Of a stretch of 46,613 bases of DNA, positions 1-8,837 are shown one piece after another. Under the pieces are notes generated by a model. That model had not been told where the DNA came from, ran no database searches, and was given only the letters and a program-made list of their open reading frames with translations. The position numbers and the translations under genes were made by a program. The first letter of the stretch is position 1; the number at the start of each line of letters is the position of its first letter. The stretch lies in NCBI GenBank assembly GCA_007128005.1, contig SKYF01000080.1, forward strand, positions 1 through 46,613, written 5' to 3'. Origin of the DNA: Bdellovibrionales bacterium. Its GTDB lineage: Bacteria; Bdellovibrionota; Bdellovibrionia; Bdellovibrionales; UBA1609.

Positions 1-193
1 AAGAGTTAACTGTCATCTCTTACTTCGTCGCCAAGCCCCTTTGACTTGAGGCTCCCTTGCGATTTTTGGCCCCTTGTCCTGAAGCTCTAGACCATTTGAG
101 GGGTCCAAGCAGGAGAAATCTACCCTCCGGTGCTTAAAGTGCTCCATAATAAGACATCTTGCCAAGTTCGGGGATTTTAACTAAAACGAGCCC

Positions 194-499
194 ATGCTTA
201 TCATGCGCTGGCAAGCCCCTATAGTTCCCGATCGCCAACAAATTTTGCTTATGTTTGAGGCGGAGGGATTGACGCCCTTTGAAGAGAATTTCTCTCCGCA
301 AACTTTTATTTCTGACCACCGTCACCCTTTCGATGAAGTGAGAATGGTTGCACAAGGAGAGATGCTCCTAGACATCGCAGGGAATAAGCTGTTACTCCGC
401 GCGGGAGACCGAATTGTGATCCCCGCCAACACAAAACACTCAAAGACAGTGGATGGTCCAGAAGACTGCCTTTGCATCTGCGCTTTTAAGCCTTTTTAA
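194..499 (+). CDS. Small cupin-domain protein
   Basis: This 101-residue protein is a single cupin_2 barrel. The first metal-binding motif reads HRHPFDEVRMVAQGEM and a later His sits in IPANTKHSKTV, so a bound metal is plausible. The length fits a stand-alone cupin, which can be an enzyme or a ligand sensor; the substrate cannot be told from sequence. An in-frame TAA lies four codons upstream, so the start is ATG 194 or ATG 203, and neither has a strong ribosome-binding site. It is the only plus-strand gene in the first 24 kb and runs tail to tail with rarA, with 8 bases between the stop codons. Confidence 0.8.
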   Translation: MLIMRWQAPIVPDRQQILLMFEAEGLTPFEENFSPQTFISDHRHPFDEVRMVAQGEMLLDIAGNKLLLRAGDRIVIPANTKHSKTVDGPEDCLCICAFKPF

Positions 500-507
500 G
501 GCACATT

Positions 508-1899
508 TTAAGCCTTTAAGGAGCCCTTCATCCAATCCAGATACTCGCGGATCTTAGCCTCAAATCCTCTGGACGATGGCTCATAAAGCCGACTGCCCTC
601 CAGCCCCTCAGGGAAAAACTCTTGGGAAACCCAACCCGTAGGTCCATCATGGGAGTATTTATAACCCTCTCCAAAACCCAACTCCCTACTCAAAGCTGTT
701 TGAGCGGATCTTAAAGACTTAGGGATAGGCTTTTGTCCAGTTTGCTGCACTAAAGACTGGGCCTTTTTCAAGGCCATATAGGCACGATTGGATTTTGGGG
801 CAGATGCCAAGTATGTGGTCACCTGCGCGAGATTAATGGCTCCCTCGGGCAAGCCAACGAGTTCCACCGCCTGAAAGCCTGCCACCGCGAGACTGAGGGC
901 TCGTGGATCGGCATTGCCCACATCCTCCGAAGCCAATATGACCAATCTTCGCGCTATAAACAAAGGGTCCTCACCCCCGGCGAGCATCCTGGCCAAATAA
1001 TATATAGCTGCATCAGGATCACTCCCCCTAATGCTCTTTATCAGAGCCGATGCACAGTCATAGTGCTCGTCTCCGCTTTTGTCATAGTACAGGGGGGTAG
1101 AGCCAAGAAGCTCCTCAAGTTGCTCTGCAGACAGGGGAGCCCTCCGCTTCGGCTGGCTTTCGCCTTCTTCCGAGCTCTTGTCAAATTTCCGATAAGGACC
1201 ACTGCTCACCTCCTCGGATACCATAACCTGACCAAGAATTTGCTCGGCCAAGTTGAGCAGCTGCCGAGCATCCCCATTGGCCCGACGACACAAAAGCTCT
1301 TGTCCCTCTTTAGAAAAAACTCCCTCTACAGGGAGTCCGTAGTGCAGGCAGGCCCGATCCAACAAAGACTTTAAAGCCCCCTCTGTAAGACGCTCAAACA
1401 GAATCACCTTACAGCGACTCAAAAGTGCCCTGTTCAACTCGTAGCTAGGGTTTTCAGTGGTGGCACCAATCAAGGTGAGATCTCCACTTTCGGTAAAGGG
1501 CAACAGCACATCTTGCTGGGCCTTGTTGAGGCGGTGGATCTCATCAATAAACAAAAACGTTGACTCGCCATACTGAAGGCGATGCTGGCGAGAGGCTTGA
1601 CCGATTTCTCTAAGACGCTTTGCCCCTGTATCGACTGCGTTGACGGACAGGAACCGCGCCTTCAAGTGGCGAGATAAAATATGGGCAAAAGAGGTCTTTC
1701 CACTTCCTGGAGGACCCCAAAGAATCAAATTGGGAAGACTTTGGCCTGAGCCCAGAGCTTGGCCCAAAAATGTACCGGGCCCTAAAACTCCCTCTTGACC
1801 CAAAAAATCACTGAACTCTTGAGGCCTTAACCTCTCAGCAAGGGGGCGACCACCACCCCCCTTATCTCCTCTTCGCTCACCCAACTCAAAAAGATCCAT
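508..1899 (-). CDS. rarA: Replication-associated recombination protein RarA (MgsA), AAA+ ATPase
   Basis: This 463-residue protein is a clamp-loader-like AAA+ ATPase that acts at stalled replication forks. The Walker A motif GPPGSGKT lies at residues 62-69 and the Walker B motif FLFIDEIHR near 115-123. Sensor-type sequence ([12 protein letters not shown]) and the C-terminal tetramerisation region ([15 protein letters not shown] and after) follow. Length is usual for the family. A charged insert of about 30 residues ([16 protein letters not shown]) sits between the ATPase and C-terminal parts. It starts 32 bases after pilQ ends and is probably the last gene of the pil transcript. No convincing terminator is visible where it meets the cupin gene. 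Confidence 0.95.
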   Translation of the reverse strand: MDLFELGERRGDKGGGGRPLAERLRPQEFSDFLGQEGVLGPGTFLGQALGSGQSLPNLILWGPPGSGKTSFAHILSRHLKARFLSVNAVDTGAKRLREIGQASRQHRLQYGESTFLFIDEIHRLNKAQQDVLLPFTESGDLTLIGATTENPSYELNRALLSRCKVILFERLTEGALKSLLDRACLHYGLPVEGVFSKEGQELLCRRANGDARQLLNLAEQILGQVMVSEEVSSGPYRKFDKSSEEGESQPKRRAPLSAEQLEELLGSTPLYYDKSGDEHYDCASALIKSIRGSDPDAAIYYLARMLAGGEDPLFIARRLVILASEDVGNADPRALSLAVAGFQAVELVGLPEGAINLAQVTTYLASAPKSNRAYMALKKAQSLVQQTGQKPIPKSLRSAQTALSRELGFGEGYKYSHDGPTGWVSQEFFPEGLEGSRLYEPSSRGFEAKIREYLDWMKGSLKA

Positions 1900-1931
1900 A
1901 TCCCGGGCACTTTAGCCCAATTGTGAGCCGA

Positions 1932-4214
1932 TTAAAAGTCCCCAAAGTCTCCAAAGTCCACGTTGCCCCCGCTCTGTTGAGCCGAGTCAAACTGATTCTG
2001 TAAGTTCAGTATCCGAGGTGTTAAAAACAATAGGAGCTCATTTTTGGTTCGCTCCATATTCCTCGCTTTGAACAGCCAGCCAAAAATGGGCAAATCCTTG
2101 AGCCAGGGCACGCCGGTATCTGATTGCAAAGTGTCACTCTGATAAATTCCACCGATAACAGCTGTCTCTCCATTGCGCACCAGGATTTTGGTGTTGGCAC
2201 TTCGACTGTTGATCTCCCTTGCCAAGCTCTCTGCATCAAGCAGGGGGCCCGGAAACTCTCGCTTCAAGTCCACATCCATAATAATACTGCCGTCGGCTGT
2301 GATCTGAGGAGTCACGGCCAATTCTACCACAACAGGGGTTCGCACCACAGACCGAGTGCTCTGTCCTTGCGAGTCGACAACTGTAGAAAAGGTCACGTTC
2401 TCACCTTTCTGTGTGATTTGGGCCCTCTCCTTGTTCATGGCCACCACTCGAGGTGATGAGAGCACACGAACCAAAGTATCCGTTTCTGCCAAGGAGAGGC
2501 GCGCGTCTAGATTCCCAAAAAAGTTCAGTTGACCAATTCTGAGCCCCATCGAAAGAGGCGACTCCTGTAGGACTGCGCCAGCCACTGGGGTCGAGCCCAC
2601 GTTGGTGATCATATTTATCGGACTCCCGCCAAGCCCTCCGCTGGGCGAAAGCTGAAGTGGTACGCCATCATAACCCCAATTGATCCCAATTCTCCTTTGA
2701 AAAGTCTCACTGGCTTCGACAATTCGCCCTTCAATCAGCACCTGAGCGGGCGCTGTGTCCAGGTCTCTAATTAACCTCTCGACACGCCTGAGAACATCAT
2801 CTGTGTCAGTGATGATCAAAGAGCTCGTCCTCACATCCGCTACAACCTTCCCTCGGTCTCTGGTCAAAAAAGTCTGCACCTGATTGACCATATCCTCCAC
2901 TCGAGCGTAACTGACGGGAATGACCTTGACCCGTAGAGGGGCCAAGGCTTTCTGAGAGTCCAAAATGGATTTTGCTGTTGCTGCTTCCTGTTGCAGATTT
3001 GAAAGTGACGAAATCCGAATCACGTTTCCTTGACGAATGTAGCCGAGATTTCGGGCCCGCATCACGGTGATAAGGGCTTGGTCCCAGGGAATTCTTCTCA
3101 GCTTCAGGCTGAGTTTGCCCGTGACCTCTTCAGAGATCACCATATTGATCCCACTCTCATTGGCTATGAGAGCTAGGACATCCCGAATGTCGGCATCTCT
3201 GACTTCAATCGAGATCTCCCGACCGTAGAAGACATGGCTTCCCGTCAAAAACTCATCCAAAGTTCTAGCACCGAGAGCTTTTTCATCACGGCTTGCTCGC
3301 TCAACATCATAGGAGCCCATCCACTCCCTATCATCAACCTGCATCTGAGGTTGTTGACCTGGCGTGGGCCCTGCATCTGCGATAACTGGCTCCTCATAAC
3401 CAGAAAAAAAATCATCTTCAAGCAGATCTGAACTTGCTGGGATGACTGCCAGAGTGAGGCCCTCCTGCTGGACAATGGGTTGAGGGGTTCCAGGAGCACG
3501 AAGCTGAATCACCACGCGAGCTGTCGTTGAGCCCTGGCTTTGATAGGCATTAATGGATGCAAAAGGACCATCGAAATCCCTCATAATGTAGGGTCTTTTA
3601 AGCCTATCTGGCAATCTGACATCGCTCACCTCAATAATATACTGGTTGGTCTCTTCATTGAATCGAGTCTGGTAGGGCATGGGTGCTGAAGTCTCTATAA
3701 CTACAGTTCCCCCATTTTGGTTGGCCAGATAGCGAATGTCGGTCACCTCGGCTACAGGGGATGGAGGTGGTGTTGGGGCCAACGGCTCTGCAGCAAAAAG
3801 GTCCTCTTCAAAAAAGCTCTCCTCAGGAAAGCTCTCTTCGGCATCGCCAAAAAAATCATCAAAATCGAATTCACTTTCCTGAGCTGCTAAATCCTGGGCT
3901 GCGAAGTCTTCTGTAAAAGGCTCCTCCTCAAAATCATCGAAGGCAAAGTCATCAAAAGTCGTATCTTGAGGTTCAGAGGGAAAGGGATCCTCCTCGAAGC
4001 CCTCAAAGGCAAAGTCTTCAGCAAAAAAATCGTCTTCCTCTAACCCAATTGCGGCAAAGTCTTCGGCAAAAAAGTCATCACCATCAGGAAAACCCTCCGC
4101 AGAGTCAAAGTCAAAGCTCAAAAGTGCATCTTCATCTCTGGTGTCTACAGACGTGCAGGCAGAAAGCCCCACTAGAAGGGTCAATAAGAGAATTCGCTTT
4201 ATATTTTTTTTCAT
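1932..4214 (-). CDS. pilQ: Type IV pilus secretin PilQ, with lipobox and acidic Phe-rich repeats
   Basis: This is the outer-membrane channel of the type IV pilus. The signal peptide ends in the lipobox LSAC, with the lipidated Cys at residue 20 counted from MKKNIK. Residues about 25-150 are a very acidic segment repeating DDFFAEDF-type units. Then come an AMIN domain (about 160-260), an STN domain, a secretin N domain and the C-terminal secretin beta-barrel (VPWLKDLPIFGWLF). I prefer the third in-frame ATG (4214) because AAGG lies nine bases ahead of it; the ORF-track start at 4223 overlaps that site. The tail NVDFGDFGDF echoes the acidic repeats. It is the last pil gene before rarA. Confidence 0.95.
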   Translation of the reverse strand: MKKNIKRILLLTLLVGLSACTSVDTRDEDALLSFDFDSAEGFPDGDDFFAEDFAAIGLEEDDFFAEDFAFEGFEEDPFPSEPQDTTFDDFAFDDFEEEPFTEDFAAQDLAAQESEFDFDDFFGDAEESFPEESFFEEDLFAAEPLAPTPPPSPVAEVTDIRYLANQNGGTVVIETSAPMPYQTRFNEETNQYIIEVSDVRLPDRLKRPYIMRDFDGPFASINAYQSQGSTTARVVIQLRAPGTPQPIVQQEGLTLAVIPASSDLLEDDFFSGYEEPVIADAGPTPGQQPQMQVDDREWMGSYDVERASRDEKALGARTLDEFLTGSHVFYGREISIEVRDADIRDVLALIANESGINMVISEEVTGKLSLKLRRIPWDQALITVMRARNLGYIRQGNVIRISSLSNLQQEAATAKSILDSQKALAPLRVKVIPVSYARVEDMVNQVQTFLTRDRGKVVADVRTSSLIITDTDDVLRRVERLIRDLDTAPAQVLIEGRIVEASETFQRRIGINWGYDGVPLQLSPSGGLGGSPINMITNVGSTPVAGAVLQESPLSMGLRIGQLNFFGNLDARLSLAETDTLVRVLSSPRVVAMNKERAQITQKGENVTFSTVVDSQGQSTRSVVRTPVVVELAVTPQITADGSIIMDVDLKREFPGPLLDAESLAREINSRSANTKILVRNGETAVIGGIYQSDTLQSDTGVPWLKDLPIFGWLFKARNMERTKNELLLFLTPRILNLQNQFDSAQQSGGNVDFGDFGDF
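4009..4079 (-). repeat. In-frame degenerate repeat in pilQ coding DDFFAEDFA-like units
   Basis: Two near-identical 26-base units (plus-strand GCAAAGTCTTC followed by RGCAAAAAARTCRTC) start at 4009 and 4054. Weaker copies continue towards 3900. They encode the acidic, Phe-rich segment just after the PilQ lipobox. The reading frame is kept, so the repeat is part of the protein and not an insertion. Confidence 0.7.
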
Positions 4215-4247
4215 TGGCATCATCCTTGATACACGGTTATTTGTTTT

Positions 4248-4934
4248 TTAACGGTTGAGGCGAATGACTCGACTTGAGTACATCAGCTCATTCTGCGCCT
4301 CTGTGGTTTCAATAATCACAACCTCACCCTCCCTTATCACAGCTATGTAGCCATTATTCCTACCTATTCTATCATCTTTTCCAACCAAATGTACATTCGC
4401 ACCGGGGTCTAGAAACATGGCTTTAGGCTCAGTGACATCCCAAATAATCCCTACCAGTTTAAGCTGATCTAAATCGAAGCGCTGAAGCGGAAGAAGCGGG
4501 CCTAAGACTTCACCACTGACAGTGATGCGCACTTCCTCATAGGGCTGAAAGGGATCACGACGTCCCTCCGCAGAGTAATTGAACTGCTGCAAGAAGGCCT
4601 CTAGCTCTGAAATCCCTACAACCCTTCTTCGCAGCGAAGCCAGATCTCCCGTGGGGGCATTAGGAGTCTGAACAGGATTTTCGCCAAGCTCCGCATTAGG
4701 GGTCTGATCAGCCAGTTGATTGGCCTCAGGAGCTAAAGCAGCCACACCCCCCTCTTCTTCTCCATCTAGTTCTCCATCTCGTTCTCCATCTTCTTCCCCA
4801 GGTTGGGTCATGGGCGTCGCTGTATTGGCAGAAAAAACGGGATGCACTAAAGAAGTCGTCAGCCACAGGCTTACCAATATCGACATCAGTCCGACAGTGA
4901 GGTAACTGAGATGGGAGAGTATGGTCCTTATCAT
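4248..4934 (-). CDS. pilP: Type IV pilus assembly protein PilP
   Basis: This 228-residue protein links the inner-membrane PilNO complex to the PilQ secretin. The C-terminal half is the PilP beta-sandwich (LLPLQRFDLDQLKLVGIIWD, then VHLVGKDDRIGRNNGYIAVI). The N-terminal hydrophobic stretch (about 10-35) is followed by a Glu/Asp/Gly-rich linker (EEDGERDGELDGEEEGG). PilP proteins are usually lipoproteins, but no Cys follows this leader, so it is probably held by the transmembrane helix or released by signal peptidase I. Its ATG overlaps the pilO stop as ATGA. Confidence 0.93.
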   Translation of the reverse strand: MIRTILSHLSYLTVGLMSILVSLWLTTSLVHPVFSANTATPMTQPGEEDGERDGELDGEEEGGVAALAPEANQLADQTPNAELGENPVQTPNAPTGDLASLRRRVVGISELEAFLQQFNYSAEGRRDPFQPYEEVRITVSGEVLGPLLPLQRFDLDQLKLVGIIWDVTEPKAMFLDPGANVHLVGKDDRIGRNNGYIAVIREGEVVIIETTEAQNELMYSSRVIRLNR

Positions 4935-5521
4935 CGGCTGGCCCCATTTTGTCTTGCCAAAACTCGGTAGCCCAAAACATCTGCAGAGAAGCTGACTTGC
5001 ACTGGCCCCTGGCCCCCCCCCTGACTCTGAGCCCTGATACTGACGTTACTCACTGAGGTGACCGTACTCAGCCGAGTCAGACCCGCCAAAAAACTGAGCA
5101 TCTGTGGAAAACTGCCACGAAACTCCACCGACACCGTGAGAGCGTCATAGGCCTCTGTTCTGACACCAGACCTGCCCTCAGACACTCTAACAATATTGAC
5201 CCCTACAGCTGTGGCCTCATTTGAAATTGCCCGCATCAACTGCGATGAATTCAAGTCGCTCGGAAGAAGCTCCGCCAATATAGAGTAGCGTTCTCCAAGC
5301 TCTTCGACTTGGGCCTTGTATTGAAGGGCCTCTTGATAGCGCCTCTCCTCCTGTTGGATGGATTGCTGAGTCTGTTCGATCTGCGCCCGTTGACTATTTA
5401 CGGCAATCTTTTCCCTTTGCCCCCCATTGAATAACACGAAATAGTAGAGCACAGCCAGAACTGCACCGACGCCCACACTCATGGCTCTGGTCATGGAGTT
5501 GATTCGCTCCTGAAGGGTCAT
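4931..5521 (-). CDS. pilO: Type IV pilus inner-membrane protein PilO
   Basis: This 196-residue bitopic protein forms a heterodimer with PilN in the periplasm and sets the alignment of the pilus complex. It has a short cytoplasmic tail, one membrane helix (about 14-32), a coiled coil rich in Gln and Glu (about 40-80) and the ferredoxin-like PilO core (LPSDLNSSQLMRAISNEATA, then VEFRGSFPQMLSFLAGL). The length is normal. Start and stop codons overlap by four bases (ATGA) with both pilN and pilP, which points to translational coupling. Confidence 0.94.
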   Translation of the reverse strand: MTLQERINSMTRAMSVGVGAVLAVLYYFVLFNGGQREKIAVNSQRAQIEQTQQSIQQEERRYQEALQYKAQVEELGERYSILAELLPSDLNSSQLMRAISNEATAVGVNIVRVSEGRSGVRTEAYDALTVSVEFRGSFPQMLSFLAGLTRLSTVTSVSNVSIRAQSQGGGQGPVQVSFSADVLGYRVLARQNGASR

Positions 5522-6120
5522 GCTCCCCCCTCCAGCCCTGCTGAAAGTTCAAAGACTTTGACGGTACCTTGTGAGCCGACTGAGTCTTCCGACTTAAGCA
5601 AGACAACTCCTTTGAAGTTTACACTCCCCTCCATCCGATTGATCAACTGAGTCAGGTCATCATCACCGATCGCAGATCCATTGATGTCTATTTTATCGTC
5701 CCTGATCTGTATGGAGGTAAACCATACTCGCTGTGGCGTAATGGACTGGAGAAAGTCCAGAGTTCTTAGCTCCGCCATACGCAACTTTGAAAGCTCTGAG
5801 ACCGCCTCAATTCGCTGAGAGAGGAAGGTCGCTTCAGCCTCCATTCCAGAGAGCTCGCTAACCTGCTGCTGCTTTGCGGCCAATTCTTGCTGAAGGCTGT
5901 TGGCTTGAGCAGAGACCTGTCTAAGTTCCTGGCGCGCCTTGTTTAATTCATGTCTGTCATAGAAAAAAAACAGCACTGGAAACACCAGCATCAAGACCAC
6001 TTTCAAGGCGATTTCCTTCTGATCTATATCGGAGTCATCGGAGGCGTAGACCTTTGCCTCTGCCTCCTCGGAAGCGCCTTCAATTTTGACCTTACTCTTA
6101 ATTAAGTTGATTTTAATCAT
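5518..6120 (-). CDS. pilN: Type IV pilus assembly protein PilN
   Basis: This 200-residue protein has a cytoplasmic tail starting MIKINLIKSKV, a membrane helix (about 40-57), a coiled coil (about 60-105) and the PilN periplasmic domain (SITPQRVWFTSIQIRDDKI). In characterised PilN proteins the cytoplasmic motif INLLPWR docks into PilM. Here only INLIK remains, followed by an unusually long acidic tail before the helix (EGASEEAEAKVYASDDSDID), so the PilM contact may differ in detail. It overlaps pilM and pilO by ATGA. Confidence 0.93.
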   Translation of the reverse strand: MIKINLIKSKVKIEGASEEAEAKVYASDDSDIDQKEIALKVVLMLVFPVLFFFYDRHELNKARQELRQVSAQANSLQQELAAKQQQVSELSGMEAEATFLSQRIEAVSELSKLRMAELRTLDFLQSITPQRVWFTSIQIRDDKIDINGSAIGDDDLTQLINRMEGSVNFKGVVLLKSEDSVGSQGTVKVFELSAGLEGGA

Positions 6121-7172
6121 GCGTCGCCCACCTGACGCAGCCCCAAGCCCACCGCAACTGCTGCAAAGTTTTTAATCTCCTTCAGGTAGCTATCTGACAA
6201 GCCTTTGCCTTTGGGCTTGACCCTGAAAAAGGGATCAAAGGGCTCACAGGGAACACCCGTCACACGAGAGATCGCCTGAGCGAGCCCCGGCAAAGTGACT
6301 GAGCCACCGGTCAGGTACATCTGGACAATGCTCCCACCTTGATTGGTGTTGAGAAAGAAATCCACACTGCTGTTGATTTCCTCGCAAACACCTTCATGGG
6401 CATTCTGAATTAAACTCTGAGCCTCATCTGGTGCTGCCTGACCTGTAGAAACACTGAGCTTCATGGCTTCGGCCTCATCTACACTCACTCCCATACCTCT
6501 TTGGATCTCAGCTGTGTAGGTGCCCCCGCCCACGGGAATGTCTCGACAAAAGACTGTCTTGCCATCATCAATCACAACAAAGTTAGTAACACTTGCACCC
6601 ACGTTGAGCAGAGCCACAGTCTGCCCCTTGATAACACCGTAGTTTCTCTCAAAGCAGTTGGCCAAGGCAAATCCGGGGACATCGAGAACTGAGCACTCCA
6701 ACTGCGCTCCACTGATGAGCTCCAAAAACTTGAATACATATTCGTGTCGTGCAGCCACCAAGAGCACATCCATGATATCTGACCCAGCCTCTGAGCTCCC
6801 CAAAATTTGGTAGCTGATATTGACCTCATTGACATCAAAGGGAATGTACTGTTCAGCTTCCCAACTGAGCTGCTGCTCAAGAATGTTTTTATCAGCAGCC
6901 TGAACACTGATTTTTTTGACAATAACAGCACTGCCCCATAGAGATGCTGAGACACTCTTTCGCTTGGTCTTAAGTTCTGCAACCATTTCCACGAGCGCGT
7001 CAGAAATTGAGCCCAGATCTACAATCTCTCCACCCTGAATGGCTCCTTCAGGGGTTCCCACCATACTGAAGCCCAATAGACTGGCTCCGGACTTCGAGAC
7101 ATCGAGCTCGGCCATTTTTATGCTGCTTGTCCCTATGTCCAGCCCAAGGACTTTTTTTGATTTAAACCACAT
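6117..7172 (-). CDS. pilM: Type IV pilus actin-like ATPase PilM
   Basis: This 351-residue cytoplasmic protein has the actin/FtsA fold. The phosphate-1 loop reads GLDIGTSSIKMAEL near the N-terminus, phosphate 2 is around ALLNVGASVTNFVV, and the adenosine motif is MYLTGGSVTLPGLA. PilM binds the tail of PilN and connects the cytoplasmic ATPases to the periplasmic complex. It is the first gene of pilMNOPQ, with a consensus-like promoter at 7237-7265. The motif GAGGG lies ten bases before the ATG. Confidence 0.95.
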   Translation of the reverse strand: MWFKSKKVLGLDIGTSSIKMAELDVSKSGASLLGFSMVGTPEGAIQGGEIVDLGSISDALVEMVAELKTKRKSVSASLWGSAVIVKKISVQAADKNILEQQLSWEAEQYIPFDVNEVNISYQILGSSEAGSDIMDVLLVAARHEYVFKFLELISGAQLECSVLDVPGFALANCFERNYGVIKGQTVALLNVGASVTNFVVIDDGKTVFCRDIPVGGGTYTAEIQRGMGVSVDEAEAMKLSVSTGQAAPDEAQSLIQNAHEGVCEEINSSVDFFLNTNQGGSIVQMYLTGGSVTLPGLAQAISRVTGVPCEPFDPFFRVKPKGKGLSDSYLKEIKNFAAVAVGLGLRQVGDA

Positions 7173-7236
7173 CTTCTGCTTGCCCTCATCTTTGGAAGAT
7201 GTCTTGCGGCGCAGTAACTGCCCTCACCTTCTAAAG

Positions 7237-7265
7237 ATTAAATCTTGAGCACCTATAATTGTCAA
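7237..7265 (-). promoter_or_regulatory. Sigma-70-type promoter of the pilMNOPQ operon
   Basis: On the minus strand, a perfect -35 box TTGACA (plus 7260-7265) and a -10 box TTTAAT (plus 7237-7242) are separated by exactly 17 bases. The -35 box contains the TGA stop codon of pilD. Transcription should start near 7230, giving a leader of about 58 bases. That leader holds a 6-bp hairpin (CATCTT/AAGATG, 7187-7201) just ahead of the pilM ribosome-binding site. Confidence 0.7.
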
Positions 7266-8077
7266 TTGACTGGGCTAAGAGAGGGGACAAATAGGTGGAA
7301 ATACCATTCGGCAATCTCCTCACCTGCAAAAATATAAATCAAGGCGGCAATAACCAGGTAGGGGCCAAAGGGAATTGCCGACTTTAACCCGCCTTTGGTC
7401 TTGAGTGCTACCCCAAGCCCCACAAGACTTCCCACTAGACTTGAGGCCAGGATCACAAAAGGTATGGACATCCAGCCCAAAACTGCCCCTATCCAGGCTA
7501 ACAGCTTGATATCCCCTCCACCCATGCCTTCTTCTTTGCGAAGCAGGAAGTACACTGCAGCCACAGCCCACAAAAACCCACCCCCCATCAGCATCCCTCC
7601 CAGGGCGTTTAAAAAGCTCCTGTCGGGATTAAGGGCGGCTCCCACCAAGCCAATCACGATGCCTGAGAGGGTGAAAATATCGGGTAAAATCATGTGATCA
7701 AAATCGATAAAGGTCACAACAATCAGGGCAAAAGAAAATATCATGTACTCCACTAAAAGCCACTGCCAGCCCAGCTTTAAATAAAGACCACAAAACACCA
7801 CCGCCGTGATCAACTCGACGAAGGGGTAGCGCCAGGAGATCTTTACCCCACAGTGTCTGCATCGAGCCCCTAGAAGCAACCATGAGAGTATGGGAATATT
7901 GTCGTACCACCGAATGGTCTTCTTACAAGAGGGGCAGCGACTTCGCGGGCTGACCACACTCTCTCCCTCAGGGATGCGCAAGATCAACACATTGGCAAAA
8001 CTGCCTAACACCGCCCCTACCAGAAAAAAAAGCAGGGCAAAGTACCAAACAGGCATCAAACTCAGCGCTTCAAGCAA
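7262..8077 (-). CDS. pilD: Prepilin peptidase / N-methyltransferase PilD
   Basis: This polytopic aspartic protease of 271 residues cleaves prepilin leaders and methylates the new N-terminus. It has the N-terminal methyltransferase-type segment with two CxxC pairs (CPSCKKTIRW and CRHCG). The catalytic aspartates lie in FIDFDHMILPD and GMGGGDIKLLAW. About seven to eight membrane helices are visible. The start is TTG with GGGAG eight bases upstream, and the coding region overlaps the end of the ABC permease by 8 bases. It stands just ahead of pilM but in the preceding transcript. Confidence 0.95.
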   Translation of the reverse strand: MLEALSLMPVWYFALLFFLVGAVLGSFANVLILRIPEGESVVSPRSRCPSCKKTIRWYDNIPILSWLLLGARCRHCGVKISWRYPFVELITAVVFCGLYLKLGWQWLLVEYMIFSFALIVVTFIDFDHMILPDIFTLSGIVIGLVGAALNPDRSFLNALGGMLMGGGFLWAVAAVYFLLRKEEGMGGGDIKLLAWIGAVLGWMSIPFVILASSLVGSLVGLGVALKTKGGLKSAIPFGPYLVIAALIYIFAGEEIAEWYFHLFVPSLSPVN

Positions 8078-8837
8078 AGTCCCGTCTCCCGAAAATAAAG
8101 GCCGTCAGAACAATCAACAGTCCAAACCAAGCAAAGGCATTGACCCCCGCCCAAAGCACCTGGGAAAGGGGAATGGGGTCAGCGTAGATGACATATTCGC
8201 GCCAATTGAAGTTCTCCAAGTCAGGGACAATGGCCGTCACCACTTGACTCATAACTGAAAACTCTAAAGATTGACTCTTCTCGGCAAAAAAACGCAAACT
8301 CCCAAGCCAGTGGCCAATCAAAAATAAACTGGCTGAAAATACCACCGTCATCATTGGGGTGGTGAAGCTGGAGAAAAATAAGGTGATTCCCAACAAGACC
8401 AAGGACTCAAAAAGAACTCCTATCAAAGCTCCTGCCAAAATCAGATTGAGTTCCATACCCAAATAACTTAGCACTGCCACCAGCACAAGAGCGAGGCCAC
8501 TGACTAGAGTTGCAATAACAAGGCTGAGCCCCAAGGCCTTACCAGCAACAAACTGCACACGACTCACTGGCCTTACAAGCAAGGTGAGAATTGTCTTTTT
8601 ATCAATCTCACGGCTCACCAGTGTTGAGCCGACAAATATGGACAATATAACGGCACTGAGATGAATTCCCGTCAGGCCAAAATTCGCAGAGATTCTGGTC
8701 TGCTCAGCAAAGCTCAACTCCCCCAGAGCCAAGCTGACTCCAATTAGCAACAAAGCAAAAACTAAGAGGCCATAGAGAATGCGATCTCGCAAAATCTCTT
8801 TATAGGTGTTCTTCCCAATCACCCAGACCTCTCTCAT
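8070..8837 (-). CDS. ABC-2-type transporter permease
   Basis: This 255-residue integral membrane protein has about six hydrophobic helices and the ABC-2 permease signature region near its N-terminus (KNTYKEILRDRILYG, then STLVSREIDKKTILTLLVRP). It resembles the NosY/CcmB-like permeases that pair with a CcmA-type ATPase. The partner ATPase is directly upstream, overlapping by ATGA. The substrate is unknown. Position between carB and pilD suggests no metabolic link and may simply reflect operon packing. Confidence 0.88.
   Translation of the reverse strand: MREVWVIGKNTYKEILRDRILYGLLVFALLLIGVSLALGELSFAEQTRISANFGLTGIHLSAVILSIFVGSTLVSREIDKKTILTLLVRPVSRVQFVAGKALGLSLVIATLVSGLALVLVAVLSYLGMELNLILAGALIGVLFESLVLLGITLFFSSFTTPMMTVVFSASLFLIGHWLGSLRFFAEKSQSLEFSVMSQVVTAIVPDLENFNWREYVIYADPIPLSQVLWAGVNAFAWFGLLIVLTAFIFGRRDFA

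Noticed and set aside
1-44. Possible gene ends at the left edge: an ATG at 16 on the minus strand running off the window, and a plus-strand frame ending in TGA at 44.
   Set aside because: Only 5 and 13 codons are visible, so neither can be supported. Positions 45-193 show no gene or clear promoter.
490-502. GCCTT/AAGGC hairpin between the cupin gene and rarA, with a second similar copy just after, as a bidirectional terminator.
   Set aside because: The stem is 5 bp with a 3-base loop, overlaps the cupin stop codon and has no proper T-run.
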